Origin: Nostoc mirabile CHAB5784
GTDB taxonomy: Bacteria; Cyanobacteriota; Cyanobacteriia; Cyanobacteriales; Nostocaceae
Length of the DNA stretch: 64,000 nt
Direction: 5' to 3'
Assembly: GCF_020829645.1 (NCBI RefSeq)
Contig: NZ_JAIVFS010000030.1
Location: 27,602-91,601, forward strand
Each line of letters starts with the position of its first letter. Positions within the stretch are counted from its first letter, which is position 1. The translations under genes and the position numbers were made by a program. Below, piece by piece: positions 18,001 through 25,538 of the stretch. The notes beneath the pieces were generated by a model. That model did not search any database. It was not told the DNA's origin and saw only the letters and a list, made by a program, of their open reading frames with translations.

Positions 18001-19994
18001 GCAATGCTCTGCCAGTCAGTATCTAAACAAATGACTTGCGCTTTGTGTTGGGGTATTGTCTCCACAAACGAGGCTTGAGTGAGCAACACTGGCGCTTGAG
18101 TATCTTCTAGTATAAAAACTATGCGTTCTTGAGGATAACTAGGGTCTAACGGTATATATGCACCACCTGCTTTGAGGATGGCTAATAGTCCGATGAGCAT
18201 AGAAAGCGATCGCTCTACACAAATTCCCACCAATACCTCTGGTTTTACTCCCAGTGAGCGCAAATAATGAGCTAGTTGATTTGCTCTAGTATTTAGTTCA
18301 TAGTAGGTTAATTGCTCATCTTCAAACACAACTGCTACAGCATCAGGTGTTTTTTGCACCTGCGTTTCAAATAATTCATGGATACATTGTTGTTGAGGAT
18401 ATTCAACCTCTGTATCATTCCACTGTTTGAGTAATTGATGTTGCTCAGATTCACTCAACAATGGTAACTCCGACAAACGCTGCTGCGGATTCGCAACAAT
18501 TCCTTCAAGCAAAGTTTGCAAATGAGCCGCCATCCGACATATTGTATTTTCATCAAACAAATCAGTATTATAATCTAAAGCTCCATCCAGTCCCTCCTCT
18601 GTTTCTGTAATATGGAGTATTAAATCAAACATGATATCGCGATTACTGTCAGTTTCCACAGACCCGAAAGTTAAACCAGGCATCTCTATATCAGATATTG
18701 GTGCATTATGAAGCACAAACATCACTTGAAATAGAGGTGTGTAACTCAAATTTCGCTGTAGTTGCAGCTTATCTACTAACAACTCAAAAGGCATATCTTG
18801 GTAATTATAAGCTCCTAAAGTTGTTTCACGTATACGCCTCAGCAATTCTTGAAAACTAGGATTACCACTCAAATTAGTACGTAACACAAGGGTGTTGACA
18901 AAAAAGCCAATTAGTTGTTCAATATAGTCCTGATTACGATTAGCGATGGGTGAACCAACTAAGATATCGTTCTGACCACTGTAGCGATGTAGTAATATCT
19001 TAAACCCCGCTAATAAGGTCATGAAGAGAGTCGCATCTTCATTGCGGCTAAGTGTCCTTAACGCTCGTGTTAAGTCTAGGGATAGAAAAAATGATTTTCT
19101 TTTACCTGAGAAAGTCTGAATTGCTGGTCGGGGATAGTCTGTGGGTAATTGCAAGACAGGCAAATTTCCACTCAGCTTTTCTTTCCAGTAAGTGAGGAGA
19201 TTGTCAAGAACTTTTCCCTGTAGATACTGTCGTTGCCAAACAGCAAAGTCTGCATACTGAATAAATAATTCAGGTAATGGTGAAGCTTGATTCTGAGAGA
19301 AGGCTTTGTAGAGTGCTGTTAATTCATTATTAATTATCCCCACTGACCAACCATCTGTAATAATGTGGTGGATTAATAACAATGAGATGTGTTCTTCTTC
19401 ACTTAACTTTATCAGAATACACAATAGCAATGGGCTTTCAGTTAAGTTAAATAATTCTGATGGATCGAGATTATCAATAAGCCTTTGAATTTCAATTTCC
19501 CGCTCTGCTTCTGGTAATTCTTGCAAATCGACTACAGGTAAGGATAAGCTTAAAGTAGGATGAATTATTTGAACTGGTTGCCCTTCTACTGATATAAAAT
19601 TTGTTCTAAGTATTTCATGTCGCCGCACTATTTCATTGATGGCACATTCCAGTACTCCTACATTCAGTGAGCCTTTTAAGTATGAAATAGTAGGGACATC
19701 AAACACCTGACTAACTTGTGTCAATTGTTCTGTAAACCAGGTACGCTGTTGAGCAAATGATAGCGGTAAATTTTCCTGCCGTTTTAGTGGGCGAATAGGC
19801 TGCTTATCAGCAACTAAAGCTACACTGTTATTGCCCAAGAAAGCGAGGATATCTTCTTTGCGTTCAGCTAGTTCTTCTTTGATAACTGGTGTCAGCACAT
19901 CTTTTGGAGCGCTACAGCGTAGACGATTCTCTTCAACCCAGAGTTTGACATCAAGACTGCAAAGATAAGACAAAAACTCTTCAATAGCTTTCAT
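12009..19994 (-). CDS. Bimodular NRPS: docking-C-A(Gly?)-PCP-C-A(Ser)-PCP-E
   Basis: Adds two residues and epimerises the second. It has 2661 residues. An N-terminal TubC-type docking domain (1-55, KLWVEENRLRCSAPKDVL) is followed by C1 (HHIITDG, about 211). A1 has SGSTGKPKG near 690 and pocket D-I-L-Q-L-G-M-I-W, one change from the classic glycine code. Next come PCP1 (GGHSL near 1071) and C2 (HHIASDG near 1266). A2 lies near 1746, with pocket D-V-W-H-I-S-L-V-D, a serine-type code. PCP2 (GGDSIL near 2135) precedes the E domain (HHLVVDGVSW near 2321, FNYLGQFD), so D-Ser is predicted. The start overlaps the upstream NRPS stop by 4 bases (ATGA). The A1 region is a near-perfect copy of one 9 kb away, except that A1 here has MYGLTE where the copy has MYGPTE, a change in a conserved loop. 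Confidence 0.95.
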   Translation of the reverse strand: MKAIEEFLSYLCSLDVKLWVEENRLRCSAPKDVLTPVIKEELAERKEDILAFLGNNSVALVADKQPIRPLKRQENLPLSFAQQRTWFTEQLTQVSQVFDVPTISYLKGSLNVGVLECAINEIVRRHEILRTNFISVEGQPVQIIHPTLSLSLPVVDLQELPEAEREIEIQRLIDNLDPSELFNLTESPLLLCILIKLSEEEHISLLLIHHIITDGWSVGIINNELTALYKAFSQNQASPLPELFIQYADFAVWQRQYLQGKVLDNLLTYWKEKLSGNLPVLQLPTDYPRPAIQTFSGKRKSFFLSLDLTRALRTLSRNEDATLFMTLLAGFKILLHRYSGQNDILVGSPIANRNQDYIEQLIGFFVNTLVLRTNLSGNPSFQELLRRIRETTLGAYNYQDMPFELLVDKLQLQRNLSYTPLFQVMFVLHNAPISDIEMPGLTFGSVETDSNRDIMFDLILHITETEEGLDGALDYNTDLFDENTICRMAAHLQTLLEGIVANPQQRLSELPLLSESEQHQLLKQWNDTEVEYPQQQCIHELFETQVQKTPDAVAVVFEDEQLTYYELNTRANQLAHYLRSLGVKPEVLVGICVERSLSMLIGLLAILKAGGAYIPLDPSYPQERIVFILEDTQAPVLLTQASFVETIPQHKAQVICLDTDWQSIAQQSKENLFSELSTNNLAYVIYTSGSTGKPKGVQIPHSTLSNFLYSMRQTPGLTEEDTLLALTTISFDIAALELFLPIIVGARLVIASREIASDGTQLSAKLIDSKATVMQATPATWQLLLTAGWSGNHQLKILCGGEALPAHLANQLLHRCASLWNMYGLTETTIWSAASQIKTDGKIVPISHPIANTQLYILDQHSQLVPIGVAGELHIGGDGVARGYFKRPDLTAEKFIPNPFSKETTRLYKTGDLARYLPNGEIEYIGRIDNQVKVRGFRIELGEIETLITQHQGIQETVVVVRSDSADSQRLVAYIVPQKNQTLRITELGGFLKSKLPNYMVPTAFVILETLPLTPNGKVDRKALPAPELTQLSSPNYIPPATPIENLLAGIWAEILGLNKVGIHDNFFELGGHSLIATRVMSQIRQVFQIELPLRCLFEKPTIAELAKEIEAANKAGLGLATTKIEPIERSPQLPLSFAQQRLWFLAQLEPDSPFYNIPAAVRLKGELNIKALQQTFNEILSRHEALRTNFQTVEGQAIAVISETKPLRLPTIDISELSLDKQEVEIRQQAAQEAQQPFDISSDYLLRVKLLRLDAQEHIVLLTMHHIASDGWSIGVLVQELATLYPAFCNEKLSPLTELPIQYVDFAAWQRRWLQAEVLSTQISYWRKQLENAPKVLELPTDYSRPAIQTFRGATYSFNLSKELSVSLNKLSQQQGSTLFMTLLAAFQTLLWRYTGQEDIVVGSPIANRNRAEIEGLIGFFVNTLVLRTNLARNPSFEELLKRLREVALGAYAHQDLPFELLVEQIQPQRDLSHTPLFQVMFVLQNAPIVLELPGLTLSHVESDSHTAKFDLTLFITETESGLVGNLEYNTDLFAQTSIQRMAAHLQMLLSGIVANPQQRLSELPLLSESEQHQLLLEWNNTEVEYPQQQCIHELFEAQVEKTPDAIAVVFEDQQLSYRELNAKANQLAHYLRSLGVKPEVLVGICVERSLSMVVAILAILKAGGAYVPLDPSYPKERLAYMLEDSRPGVLLTQQNLVESIPINKAQVICIDSDWELIADENRENPECNITVESLAYVIYTSGSTGKPKGAMNTHQGICNRLLWMQDTYQLTAADSVLQKTPFSFDVSVWEFFWTLMTGARLVVAQPEGHRDPNYIVNLILQQQITTLHFVPSMLQAFLSAEGLERCQSLVRVIASGEALTVQLQQSFFNRLDAQLYNLYGPTEAAVDVTFWQCQDSFSNQKTVPIGRPIANIQIYLLDKYFNPVSIGVAGEVYIGGVGVGRGYLNRPDLTAEKFIANPFSDKAAARLYKTGDLARYLPNGEIEYIGRIDHQVKIRGFRIELGEIEALITQHPVVRETVVAVYCSQADSQRIVAYVVPQKEQTLLIPELRVFLESKLPNYMIPAAFVKLEALPLTPNGKVDRKALPAPDTVPPELEKAFIAPQTTIEKQLAVIWSQVLGLEKIGINDNFFELGGDSILSLQIISKADQAGLHLTPKQLFQHQTIAKLAAVGGTSQKISAEQNLITGSLELTPIEHWFFEQEQPEPHYWNQAVMLEVKERINPVALEKVVQFLQKHHDALRSRFIKNELGLQAIIVSPDNLIPTIYLDLSALPKDQQVVQMEEMSVQLQASLNLTQGPLFRIALFDLGINQPSRLLWVIHHLVVDGVSWRILIEDFQTAYEQICQDKALQLPLKTTSVKQWSSYLQEYAQLPALHSELEYWLTIQQQPVRSIPIDFNYGNNLEKSACTLTVSLSEQETQVLLQQVPAVYQTQINDVLLTALVQTFSQWTGETSLLIDLEGHGREELFEDVDLSRTVGWFTTIFPVHLSLDSAFDSPGKALKSIKEQLRAIPNRGIGYGVLRYLSKDMEIRERISRLPKAEVVFNYLGQFDQVLPQSSLFGFATESSGSSRNLRSQRTHLLEVNGGISQGRLEMNWTYSNQLHSQSTVETFAQSFIEALRSLITHCQSSDAGGFTPSDFAEFQQSQWEQTDLDAITAAIGDI
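16915..18254. repeat. Near-identical adenylation-domain copy (unit 1 of 2)
   Basis: 1340 bases that match 25941-27280 at a constant offset of 9026 with no indels and only about four differences seen by eye. It covers most of the A domain, from the A3-A4 side through the A10 motif (NGKVDRKALPAP). Identity stops abruptly at both ends, where flanking sequences are only ordinary paralogues. This is the pattern of recent gene conversion or duplication. Confidence 0.93.
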
Positions 19995-22738
19995 AATTCT
20001 ATCTCCTCGCGGTCATTGTCTAATGCATCTGTAGAAATAAGCTGTAGTTGTTGGACTGTAAGCATCTTCTCGATACGTTCTACCAGTTGAGCTACTGTAG
20101 GTGCTTCAAACAAACTGCGTAAAGGTAACTCTACCTTAAATGCTTGACGCAACCTGGAAATAGCTTGGGTCGCGAGTAAAGAGTGCCCACCTAAATCAAA
20201 GAAGTTATCGTGAATACCTATATGCTCTTGCTTTAGTATCTGACTCCAGATGTCAGCGACTATCTCCTCTGCGGGATTACGGGGTGCAACGAAGCCAAAT
20301 TCAGATTCATTCTTGAAATTTGGTACAGGTAATGCGCGACGATCTACTTTACCACTGGGGCTTAGAGGTAATCCTTCGAGCGGTACAATAGCAGAGGGTA
20401 TCATATACCCTGGTAGTTTTTCTTTGAGTAAATCGCGTAACTGTTGAACTAGTTCGCTACTAGTTGGGTCATCCTGATGAAACTCAGGGCTAGGAACAAC
20501 ATAAGCCACTAAGCGTTTATCATCAGGGTTCTCTTCTCTAAATACAACTACAGCTTCCCTAACAGCTCGGTGTTGACCCAAAAATGCCTCAATCTCTCCA
20601 AGCTCAACCCGGAAGCCACGAATCTTCACTTGATTATCAATACGTCCGAGGAATTCTATATTCCCATCAGTAAGCCACCTTCCTAAATCTCCAGTTTTAT
20701 AGATTAAATCTCTACGATTATCTGGTAAGTTCTTCCTAGTATCTGTAAACGGATTGGGAACAAAGCTTAAATTAGTTTTTTCTTCATTTTTCCAGTAACC
20801 ATCACCTACACCAATTCCCGATACACAAATTTCTCCAGGAACACCAATAGGTAATAGTTCCATTTCCTCATCAAGAATGTAGAGATTTAAGTTTGCTAAT
20901 GGTTTACCAATTGGAACTGTCCGCTGATTTTCTGGCAAAGGCTTGTTAATAATAAACTCGGTAATATCATCAGCAGCTTCGGTGGGGCCATAAACATTAA
21001 CAATTTTGATTTCGGGATACATTTGGAGCCACTTATTTACCCAACTTACTGATACCGTTTCACCCCCAACAATCATCCATTTCAAATCAGGTAATTCTCT
21101 TTCATGACTAGGTAGCTGGGAAGTATATTCAAGGAAGCCTACAAATAATGCTGGTACTAATTCAACAACTGTAATTTTTTGTGCTTTCAGTACCTTAAAT
21201 AGGTTGTCAGGAATAGCAACGGTTTCTATATCTACAATTACTGTTTTTCCACCTATTAAAAGTGGTGCCAAAAATTGCCATACAGAAATATCTGTGGAAG
21301 AAGGAGCGCTTTGCAGAAAACAAAAATCCTGCGTTAACTCCAACTCATCGACTTGGGCATAAATATGATTGATTGCGCCATCATGCCTGACAATTGCCCC
21401 CTTGGGTAATCCTGTAGACCCGGAAGTATAAAGCATATAAGCTGGGTCTACAGCATCATTAATATGTTCTACATTATCATTAGGCAGTTGAGCAAAATCC
21501 AATTTGTTATATATCTTTAATCCTACTTTATTAGCAAGATTACTTTTGTCAACAATGATGTCATCTAAACAAATAATAGATGATAACTTTGAACAATTTT
21601 CTACTAAATACGATAAGACATTTAATAGTAAATAATCTGTTAATACAAATCTAACTTCGCTATTAGATAGCATATATTGAATTCGATTTTGTGGATAAGT
21701 ACTATCAATAGGTACATATGCTCCACCTGCCTTGTATATAGCAAGGATAGCAACTAGGAAATTTATATCGCGGTCTTTAAAAATGCCTACAAACTCTCCT
21801 TTTTTAACTCCTAATCTCTGCAATAATCTAGCTAGTTTATTAGCTTTTTGATTTAGTTCTTGATAAGTTAATTGAGTTCCTTTATGAATAACAACTATAT
21901 TGTTTGGAGTCTGATATACTTGCTTCTCAAATAATTTATTTATTGTTTGCTCAACTGGGTACTCCTTAGCATTGTTGTTATATGATTTTAGCAACTGATA
22001 TTTATCAGGTTCTTTCAATAAAACAATATCTGATATTTTAGTATCAATATTATTGATAATGCTTTCAACGACATTGGTATAACATCTAATCATCGATTTT
22101 ATACTTTCATTTTGAAATAAATCTTCCCTGTACTCTATATTGGCACTAATATTTTCACCGTTAACTTTCAAAGAAATTGTTATGTCATTATTGAGTTGAT
22201 TTAAATTAGTTTTACTATGAATATTATCTAGTAAAATTACTATATCAAAAAATGGACAACGATTAGGAATTTTTGGTATTTCTAGCAATTTAATTAATTC
22301 ATCAAAATTATAGTTTTGATTGTTGTAAGCACCGATAATTGCGTCTTTTACTTGAAAAAGAAAATCTTTAAATGAAAGTTGAGGTTTTACTTGAGTACGT
22401 AAGGGAATAACTTTAGTATTTACGCAATTTGTACTAATTTCCTCGTATATAGGTATTCCAACAATAACATCATTATTTCGAGTATATTTTTGCAACAATA
22501 TCTTCAATGCAGATACAAGTATCCAGTACGTTGAAAAGTAAGAGCCTTTAGTTAGTTTAATGATTCCTTTAGATAAATTATTTGGTAAATCAAAGCTAAG
22601 AGATTTGTTATTAGCACTAGAAAGTAAAGGTCTTACATAGTCCAGCATCAGATTTGTTTCTGGCAAATTTCCCGACAATTTATTTATCCAATAAATTTTT
22701 TGAGATAATAAGTCATTCGAGTGTAGATGTAGATCCAT
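19991..22738 (-). CDS. NRPS with half C domain, A (Dab-like) and PCP
   Basis: About 915 residues from an ATG at 22738 preceded by AAGGA; a longer start at 22810 would overlap the aminotransferase. The N-terminus starts in the middle of a C domain (LLSQKIYWINKLSGNLP aligns with the YW..KLSG segment that follows the HH motif), so the N-lobe and catalytic His are missing. A domain: SGSTGLPKG near 443. Pocket residues are D-I-W-E-I-G-V-D-D; acidic residues at the 278, 330 and 331 equivalents fit a basic diamino acid, and the neighbouring aminotransferase supplies 2,4-diaminobutyrate. PCP: GGHSLL near 851. The first 430 or so residues are rich in Asn, Ile and Lys and AT-rich in DNA, unlike the rest, suggesting a chimeric origin. 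The stop overlaps the next NRPS start (ATGA). Confidence 0.88.
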   Translation of the reverse strand: MDLHLHSNDLLSQKIYWINKLSGNLPETNLMLDYVRPLLSSANNKSLSFDLPNNLSKGIIKLTKGSYFSTYWILVSALKILLQKYTRNNDVIVGIPIYEEISTNCVNTKVIPLRTQVKPQLSFKDFLFQVKDAIIGAYNNQNYNFDELIKLLEIPKIPNRCPFFDIVILLDNIHSKTNLNQLNNDITISLKVNGENISANIEYREDLFQNESIKSMIRCYTNVVESIINNIDTKISDIVLLKEPDKYQLLKSYNNNAKEYPVEQTINKLFEKQVYQTPNNIVVIHKGTQLTYQELNQKANKLARLLQRLGVKKGEFVGIFKDRDINFLVAILAIYKAGGAYVPIDSTYPQNRIQYMLSNSEVRFVLTDYLLLNVLSYLVENCSKLSSIICLDDIIVDKSNLANKVGLKIYNKLDFAQLPNDNVEHINDAVDPAYMLYTSGSTGLPKGAIVRHDGAINHIYAQVDELELTQDFCFLQSAPSSTDISVWQFLAPLLIGGKTVIVDIETVAIPDNLFKVLKAQKITVVELVPALFVGFLEYTSQLPSHERELPDLKWMIVGGETVSVSWVNKWLQMYPEIKIVNVYGPTEAADDITEFIINKPLPENQRTVPIGKPLANLNLYILDEEMELLPIGVPGEICVSGIGVGDGYWKNEEKTNLSFVPNPFTDTRKNLPDNRRDLIYKTGDLGRWLTDGNIEFLGRIDNQVKIRGFRVELGEIEAFLGQHRAVREAVVVFREENPDDKRLVAYVVPSPEFHQDDPTSSELVQQLRDLLKEKLPGYMIPSAIVPLEGLPLSPSGKVDRRALPVPNFKNESEFGFVAPRNPAEEIVADIWSQILKQEHIGIHDNFFDLGGHSLLATQAISRLRQAFKVELPLRSLFEAPTVAQLVERIEKMLTVQQLQLISTDALDNDREEIEL

Positions 22739-22794
22739 AGTTCTTATCCTTAATAACCAATTGTTTGCTGAGTTATAAACACTAATATATAAAT

Positions 22795-24051
22795 TTACTG
22801 TGATATGCAATTATCAAAAACTTTTTTGATAATTGAACAACCTTTTTGTAATGTAGACATATCAATTACCAATGGGGGCATAATTTTAATTACGGTATCA
22901 TTTCTACCTGCTAGTTCAACTATTAAACCTAGCTCAAAACAACGAGAGGTTATACTTTTGGCTAAACTGTTACCGCCAAAATTTTTAACATCAATACCCC
23001 AAATCATGCCAATTCCACGTACTGCTATTTTTTCACTAATTGATGCTATTTCTTGAGTGAGAAAATTTTTCAAGAAAAGCTCTTTAGTTTTGACATGCTC
23101 TTCAAGACTACTACTTTCTCTATATTCTAAAGCAGCTGTTGCTCCTATAAATGCCAACTGATTACCCCTAAAAGTACCACTATGCTCACCCGGTTCCCAT
23201 ATATCCAAATCTGGTTTTATTAATAATAGCGACATTGGAAACCCATACCCACTAATAGATTTAGAGAGTATTACCATATCAGGAACGATATCTGCTCTTT
23301 CAAAAGAAAAGAAAGACCCTGTTCGCCCGCAGCCAACTTGAATATCATCGCAGATTAATAAAATATCATGCTTGTCGCATAACTTTCTCAGTCGTTGCAT
23401 CCAGACAATAGGAGCTATAACAATTCCACCTTCTGCCTGTACTGTTTCAAAGATAATTGCTGCTGGTTTTTCAATTCCCGAATTGACATCATTTAAGACT
23501 GTTTCTATATATTCTATTGTGTCAAAAGTTTCCATGAATCCATAGGGATAAGGCATAAAAGTTACATTACTTGATGTCCCAATTACCCCGGCTCGGATTC
23601 CGATATTACCAGTAATCGATAAGCTACCTAAAGTCATTCCATGATATGCTCCCATAAAGGAGAATATACCTGATCTTTGTTTGACTTTCCTCGCTAATTT
23701 TAAAGCCGCTTCAACTGCATTTGTTCCTGTTGGCCCGCAAAACTGAATGCGATAATCTAGGTTTTTTGAACTTAATACTACCTCATCAAACTTGGCTAAA
23801 AACTTCTCTTTAGCTGAAGTATACATATCTAAAGCATGGGCAATTCCATCGGCATCTAAATATGACATGACTTTTTGTTTTATGTAGTCATGATTATGTC
23901 CATAATTTAAAGCGCCGGCACCAGCAAAAAAATCTATATATTCTTCGCCTGACTCAGCATAAACTATAGAATCTTTAGCTCGATGGAATACAGCAGGAAA
24001 TTTTCGGCAATAGCTTCTGACGTTTGATTCGTGCTTCTCAAATATATTCAT
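22795..24051 (-). CDS. Diaminobutyrate-2-oxoglutarate aminotransferase (EctB-like, class III)
   Basis: PLP enzyme expected to convert aspartate semialdehyde and glutamate to L-2,4-diaminobutyrate. It has 418 residues from the ATG at 24051 (MNIFEKHESNVRSYCRKFP), which matches the usual EctB N-terminus; an upstream TTG would add 17 residues. Family signatures: DFFAGAGALNYGHN, GPTGTNAVEAALKLAR, FMGAYHGMTLGSLS, FETVQAEGGI, ICDDIQVGCGRTG, and the PLP lysine in ILSKSISGYG. There are no ectA or ectC partners, so ectoine synthesis is unlikely. Its place between NRPS genes, directly before a module with a Dab-like pocket, points to precursor supply for that module. Confidence 0.9.
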   Translation of the reverse strand: MNIFEKHESNVRSYCRKFPAVFHRAKDSIVYAESGEEYIDFFAGAGALNYGHNHDYIKQKVMSYLDADGIAHALDMYTSAKEKFLAKFDEVVLSSKNLDYRIQFCGPTGTNAVEAALKLARKVKQRSGIFSFMGAYHGMTLGSLSITGNIGIRAGVIGTSSNVTFMPYPYGFMETFDTIEYIETVLNDVNSGIEKPAAIIFETVQAEGGIVIAPIVWMQRLRKLCDKHDILLICDDIQVGCGRTGSFFSFERADIVPDMVILSKSISGYGFPMSLLLIKPDLDIWEPGEHSGTFRGNQLAFIGATAALEYRESSSLEEHVKTKELFLKNFLTQEIASISEKIAVRGIGMIWGIDVKNFGGNSLAKSITSRCFELGLIVELAGRNDTVIKIMPPLVIDMSTLQKGCSIIKKVFDNCISQ

Positions 24052-24137
24052 GAAAATTTTATTTTTGGGATTGCAAAATACATTAATAAATTTTGAAGTC
24101 AAAATCCTTGATATTTAAGGATTTATTTCTTAGCCAT

Positions 24138-25538
24138 TTAATTGGCCAAAACAAAATCGAAGTCCAATGACATTTCTTTGTCTAACATTAATAATTTTAT
24201 ATCAGGTGTTTGCTCCGTAAGCAACAATAACTCCTTAAGATGTACTTTAGGATTCGTCACCATGCCTTCGAGCAATATTTTTAAATGCTCTAATATATTA
24301 ATGATTGTTGCAGCATCAAAGCGGCGAAAATCATAATTAATTCCAATCGTCAGTTCTAAGCCAGGATACCCAACTATAGTTAGAGGATAATTTGTTTTGT
24401 AATAACTAGTTTGCTCAGAGATGTTTAGACTTCCCCATTCTTGCAGAAACTTGCCTGTTTTTTGGTTCTCAAACACTACAAAGCTCTCAAACAATGGTAC
24501 ATTACCCGGTACTTTACTGCACTTTTGAATATCTACCAGTGGAGAATACTCATACTCTCGAACTTCTACCAATTGAGTTTGTAATTGCTGAAGCCAAGAT
24601 AATAAATACTCGTCCAAATCTATCTTGATGTTTACTGGTAAGGTATTAACCATTTCCCCTACCATTGACTCCGAGCGCTCTAAATCTACTGGACGACCAG
24701 AAGTAGTACAGCCATAAATTACTTCATTTTTGCCACTGTAACTACTAAGGAGTATAGCCCAAGCTCCCTGAACTAGTGTATTCATAGTCAGGTGATGCTG
24801 TCTTGCTAATGAATCTAGATTCTTTGTAGTTGCTGCTGATAGACTGATTTGTATATCCTCATAGCGTTCTTCTAAATTAGACAAGTTGTTTGAGTATAGG
24901 TTAGTTAGGGGAGTAGGCTCTTTTACTCCACTGAGTTGTTGTCGCCAAAACTCCTCTGCTTTGGATAAATCCTGCTGTTTCAACCATTTGATGTAGTCTT
25001 TAAAGGAACTGCCCTCTGCTAAGGATGGATCTTGACCCCGACAATATGCTTCATAAATTTCAATCACATCATTTAATACCAATGGATATGACCAACCATC
25101 TAGAATGATCAGGTTGCTACTCCAAACAAGATAGTAAGCGTGTTCTTGAATCTGGATTATAGCCACACGCATTAGAGGTGCTTGGGAAAAATCAAAACGC
25201 CGCAGGCGATCGCTGTCGATAAAAGATTTTAAACGCTCTTGTTGTTCTAATGGATTGAGTTCCTGCCAATCCTGGTACTCTACAGGTACTTCTACTTGCT
25301 GATGCACAACTTGTAATGGTTTATCTAATTCTTCCCAATAGAAGCTGGTACGCAAGATTGTGTGTCGGCTTGCGACTTGCTGCCAAGCATATTTAAAAGC
25401 AGCAAGATTCAGATTACCACTAAAAGTGTAGACAAACTGCATATGGTATAGTCCCATTTCCGGGGCGTGCAAACCATGAAAGAGAATACCATGCTGTATT
25501 GGAGATAGTGGGTATATATCTTGGATATTTTCTCTCAT
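24138..25538 (-). CDS. Stand-alone NRPS condensation domain with lost HH motif
   Basis: A single C domain of 466 residues. It opens IYPLSPIQHGILFHGL, the form that normally follows an epimerase. Where the sister proteins have WSHHHLLLDGWS, this one has WSSNLIILDGWS (about residue 141), so HHxxxDG has become NLxxxDG and the second, catalytic His is a Leu. The rest (TLVQGAWAILLSSYSG, EYSPLVDIQ) is well kept, so the fold is probably intact. It ends just where an A domain would begin (LLTEQTPDIK). The start overlaps the upstream NRPS stop by 4 bases. It may be a structural or docking domain, or a relic. The upstream epimerase it once followed has been deleted, which fits loss of selection. Confidence 0.9.
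   Translation of the reverse strand: MRENIQDIYPLSPIQHGILFHGLHAPEMGLYHMQFVYTFSGNLNLAAFKYAWQQVASRHTILRTSFYWEELDKPLQVVHQQVEVPVEYQDWQELNPLEQQERLKSFIDSDRLRRFDFSQAPLMRVAIIQIQEHAYYLVWSSNLIILDGWSYPLVLNDVIEIYEAYCRGQDPSLAEGSSFKDYIKWLKQQDLSKAEEFWRQQLSGVKEPTPLTNLYSNNLSNLEERYEDIQISLSAATTKNLDSLARQHHLTMNTLVQGAWAILLSSYSGKNEVIYGCTTSGRPVDLERSESMVGEMVNTLPVNIKIDLDEYLLSWLQQLQTQLVEVREYEYSPLVDIQKCSKVPGNVPLFESFVVFENQKTGKFLQEWGSLNISEQTSYYKTNYPLTIVGYPGLELTIGINYDFRRFDAATIINILEHLKILLEGMVTNPKVHLKELLLLTEQTPDIKLLMLDKEMSLDFDFVLAN

Noticed and set aside
22795..24051. Ectoine biosynthesis as the purpose of the aminotransferase
   Set aside because: No ectA or ectC genes nearby; it is embedded in the NRPS operon before a Dab-like module.
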